In this document: piece by piece, positions 4,985 to 5,809 of the stretch | How positions within the stretch are numbered: the stretch's first letter is position 1 | How the letters are laid out: the number at the start of each line of letters is the position of its first letter | From: Thermococcus sp. | Lineage (GTDB): Archaea; Methanobacteriota_B; Thermococci; Thermococcales; Thermococcaceae | Assembly (NCBI GenBank): GCA_027074805.1 | Contig: JALTCK010000118.1 | Location: 1-5,809, forward strand | DNA length: 5,809 nt | Direction: 5' to 3' | Translations under genes and position numbers: made by a program | The notes under the pieces: generated by a model | The model's input: the letters and a program-made list of their open reading frames with translations, nothing else | Database searches by the model: none | Told to the model about the DNA's origin: nothing

Positions 4985-5140
4985 TCACTCCTTGAGTTTG
5001 GTTCTTCTCCACATCCTTCTCTTCGGGTGGGTCATGACCTTCCTGTTGGTCTTGACGATGACCCATACCGGAATACGCCTGTTCTGCTTCGCAGCCTTAG
5101 CAAGCCTGAGTTTCTTCGCAAGCGGTTTGTTTCTCGCCAT
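4985..5140 (-). CDS. rpl39e: 50S ribosomal protein L39e (eL39)
   Basis: This is a 51-residue, very basic protein, the normal size for eL39, which lines the polypeptide exit tunnel of archaeal and eukaryotic large subunits. The translation starts MARNKPLAKKLRLAKAAKQN and continues with RRIPVWVIVKTNRKV (21-35) and HPKRRMWRRTKLKE (38-51); the tryptophan and Arg-Arg-Trp-Arg-Arg-type end are typical. The ATG (5138-5140) follows a strong GGAGGTG (5146-5152) at a 5-base spacing. It is the first gene of the eL39-eL31-aIF6-LX operon and has a clear promoter upstream. Confidence 0.97.
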   Translation of the reverse strand: MARNKPLAKKLRLAKAAKQNRRIPVWVIVKTNRKVMTHPKRRMWRRTKLKE

Positions 5141-5190
5141 AACTACACCTCCAGAGGTTATCATGATGCCTGTTGATGCTTTGGCTATCC

Positions 5191-5206
5191 TTTTTTAAGC
5201 TTTTTT
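5191..5206 (-). promoter_or_regulatory. Promoter (BRE plus TATA) of the eL39-eL31-aIF6-LX operon
   Basis: On the minus strand AAAAAA (BRE region, 5201-5206) is followed by GCTTAAAAAA (5191-5200), a typical Thermococcales strong promoter. Centred near 5195, it predicts transcription start around 5168 and a leader of about 28 bases carrying GGAGGTG (5146-5152). The upstream secreted-protein gene ends at 5235 on the same strand with no clear U-rich terminator between, so some readthrough is possible. Confidence 0.65.
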
Positions 5207-5234
5207 GTGGGACCTGGCGCTTTCTTGTGGGGCT

Positions 5235-5809
5235 TCACCGGCGCCTCCTCATGAGGGCTGGAACGAGGGAGAGGCCGACCAGGAGGGCAGGCCCGCATAT
5301 TCCATCCCCTCCAGGAGTTTCCGTCGTGCTTGTATTCTCTGGAACCTCGACGGAAACGTTCAGGGAGTTCGAGGTGTCGAGGTAGGGAACGCCAAGCTCC
5401 ACCTTCCACATCCCTACTGAAACGTTCACGGGGGCTATTTTTGGCTTCAGCGCGAACGTTACTTTTCCTCTATGACTGTAAAAGAGGATGCAGGTCTCGT
5501 TCAGTCTCGCCGTGGTGGCTGAACTGTATGAATCCCTGAGCACGACAGTTTCGTGCCCCAGGGTGGAGACCTTGGGCGCGTAGGCCGGATAGTAGAAGAT
5601 GAAGCCGTCTCCTACACGAACCTTTTTGAGCATTTTGGCGGCTTCCGGCGTTGGGGCGCACTCTTGGAGGGGGATGGAGGCTTTATTCTCTAGGCTACGA
5701 TTCTGGAAATCGGCCCTCTTTTGGGAGGAACTTGGGTTCCATGACTCCAAGGGAATCAGCGTCTTCTCAGCCGGATTGTAGACGAAGGTTCTGTTGTAGC
5801 GGGATGTGT
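5235..5809 (-). CDS. CGP-CTERM cell-surface protein, C-terminal part (5' end outside window)
   Basis: The frame is open to the right window edge, so the gene is truncated at its 5' end; a TTG at 5748-5750 is only an internal leucine. The 190 visible residues are strand-rich and carry six N-glycosylation sequons (N5, N36, N103, N128, N150, N158) and cysteines at 50 and 106 that might pair. A Thr/Glu/Pro/Gly-rich linker (ENTSTTETPGGDG, 157-169) leads to ICGPALLVGL SLVPALM and a final RRRR. This is the CGP-CTERM signal: a Cys-Gly-Pro, a hydrophobic helix and a basic tail, known from Thermococcaceae and thought to direct processing and membrane anchoring of exported proteins; the processing enzyme is, to my knowledge, unidentified. 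The signal peptide expected at the N-terminus is not in the window, and I cannot name the ligand or enzyme activity. It lies 94 bases upstream of rpl39e on the same strand. Confidence 0.88.
   Translation of the reverse strand, partial: TSRYNRTFVYNPAEKTLIPLESWNPSSSQKRADFQNRSLENKASIPLQECAPTPEAAKMLKKVRVGDGFIFYYPAYAPKVSTLGHETVVLRDSYSSATTARLNETCILFYSHRGKVTFALKPKIAPVNVSVGMWKVELGVPYLDTSNSLNVSVEVPENTSTTETPGGDGICGPALLVGLSLVPALMRRRR

Noticed and set aside
5159..5190. Possible C/D box sRNA, because of ATGATGC and TTGATGC sequences
   Set aside because: No matching CTGA D or D' boxes follow at suitable distances, and the stretch is explained as the leader of the eL39 operon.
5191..5206. T-rich run (T6 AAGC T6) read as a plus-strand terminator
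   Set aside because: No plus-strand gene ends nearby, and on the minus strand the same bases make a well-placed BRE/TATA for rpl39e.

Overview
This window looks like a chromosomal segment from a hyperthermophilic archaeon of the Thermococcales, most likely a Thermococcus. The evidence is archaeal/eukaryotic-type ribosomal proteins (eS19, eL39, eL31, LX/eL20), aIF6, a PDCD5-family protein, strong GGAGGTGA-type Shine-Dalgarno sites, Thermococcales-style BRE/TATA promoters, and a secreted protein ending in the CGP-CTERM tail that is known only from Thermococcaceae. Third codon positions in the housekeeping genes are GC-rich, which fits Thermococcus better than Pyrococcus.

Layout from left to right. 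Positions 1-149 (minus) hold the N-terminal part of an unrecognised protein, directly downstream of a PDCD5-family gene (157-495, minus). A plus-strand gene for a signal-peptide-bearing, C-terminally anchored protein (597-1355) follows. It converges on a minus-strand pair encoding eS19 (1370-1822) and a YhbY/CRM-domain RNA-binding protein (1826-2242). A compact divergent promoter built on two tandem TATA-like elements separates this pair from a plus-strand PP-loop ATPase-like gene (2339-2944). An unrecognised 255-residue protein (2976-3743) lies behind that gene and appears to have its own promoter. Its stop codon is one base from the end of a minus-strand operon, transcribed right to left as eL39 (4985-5140), eL31 (4705-4974), aIF6 (3993-4679) and LX (3745-3975). 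The window ends inside a CGP-CTERM secreted protein (5235-5809, minus) that is truncated at its N-terminus by the window edge.

Functionally the minus strand is mostly a large-subunit and small-subunit biogenesis neighbourhood: eL39, eL31 and LX are 50S proteins, aIF6 is the 50S anti-association factor, eS19 is a late-assembling 30S protein, and the YhbY protein is an rRNA-binding assembly candidate. In many archaea these genes sit close together with PDCD5, prefoldin alpha and ftsY. Here the set is split by plus-strand genes, two of which (the secreted protein and the 255-residue protein) have a more mixed, AT-richer codon style than the ribosomal genes and look like lineage-specific insertions. 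No CRISPR array, tRNA, rRNA or transposon is visible, and no gene-free stretch reaches 300 bases. I see no clear multi-gene novel system. The best leads are the two unrecognised proteins, the PP-loop enzyme of unknown substrate coupled by promoter geometry to eS19 expression, and the two cell-surface proteins.
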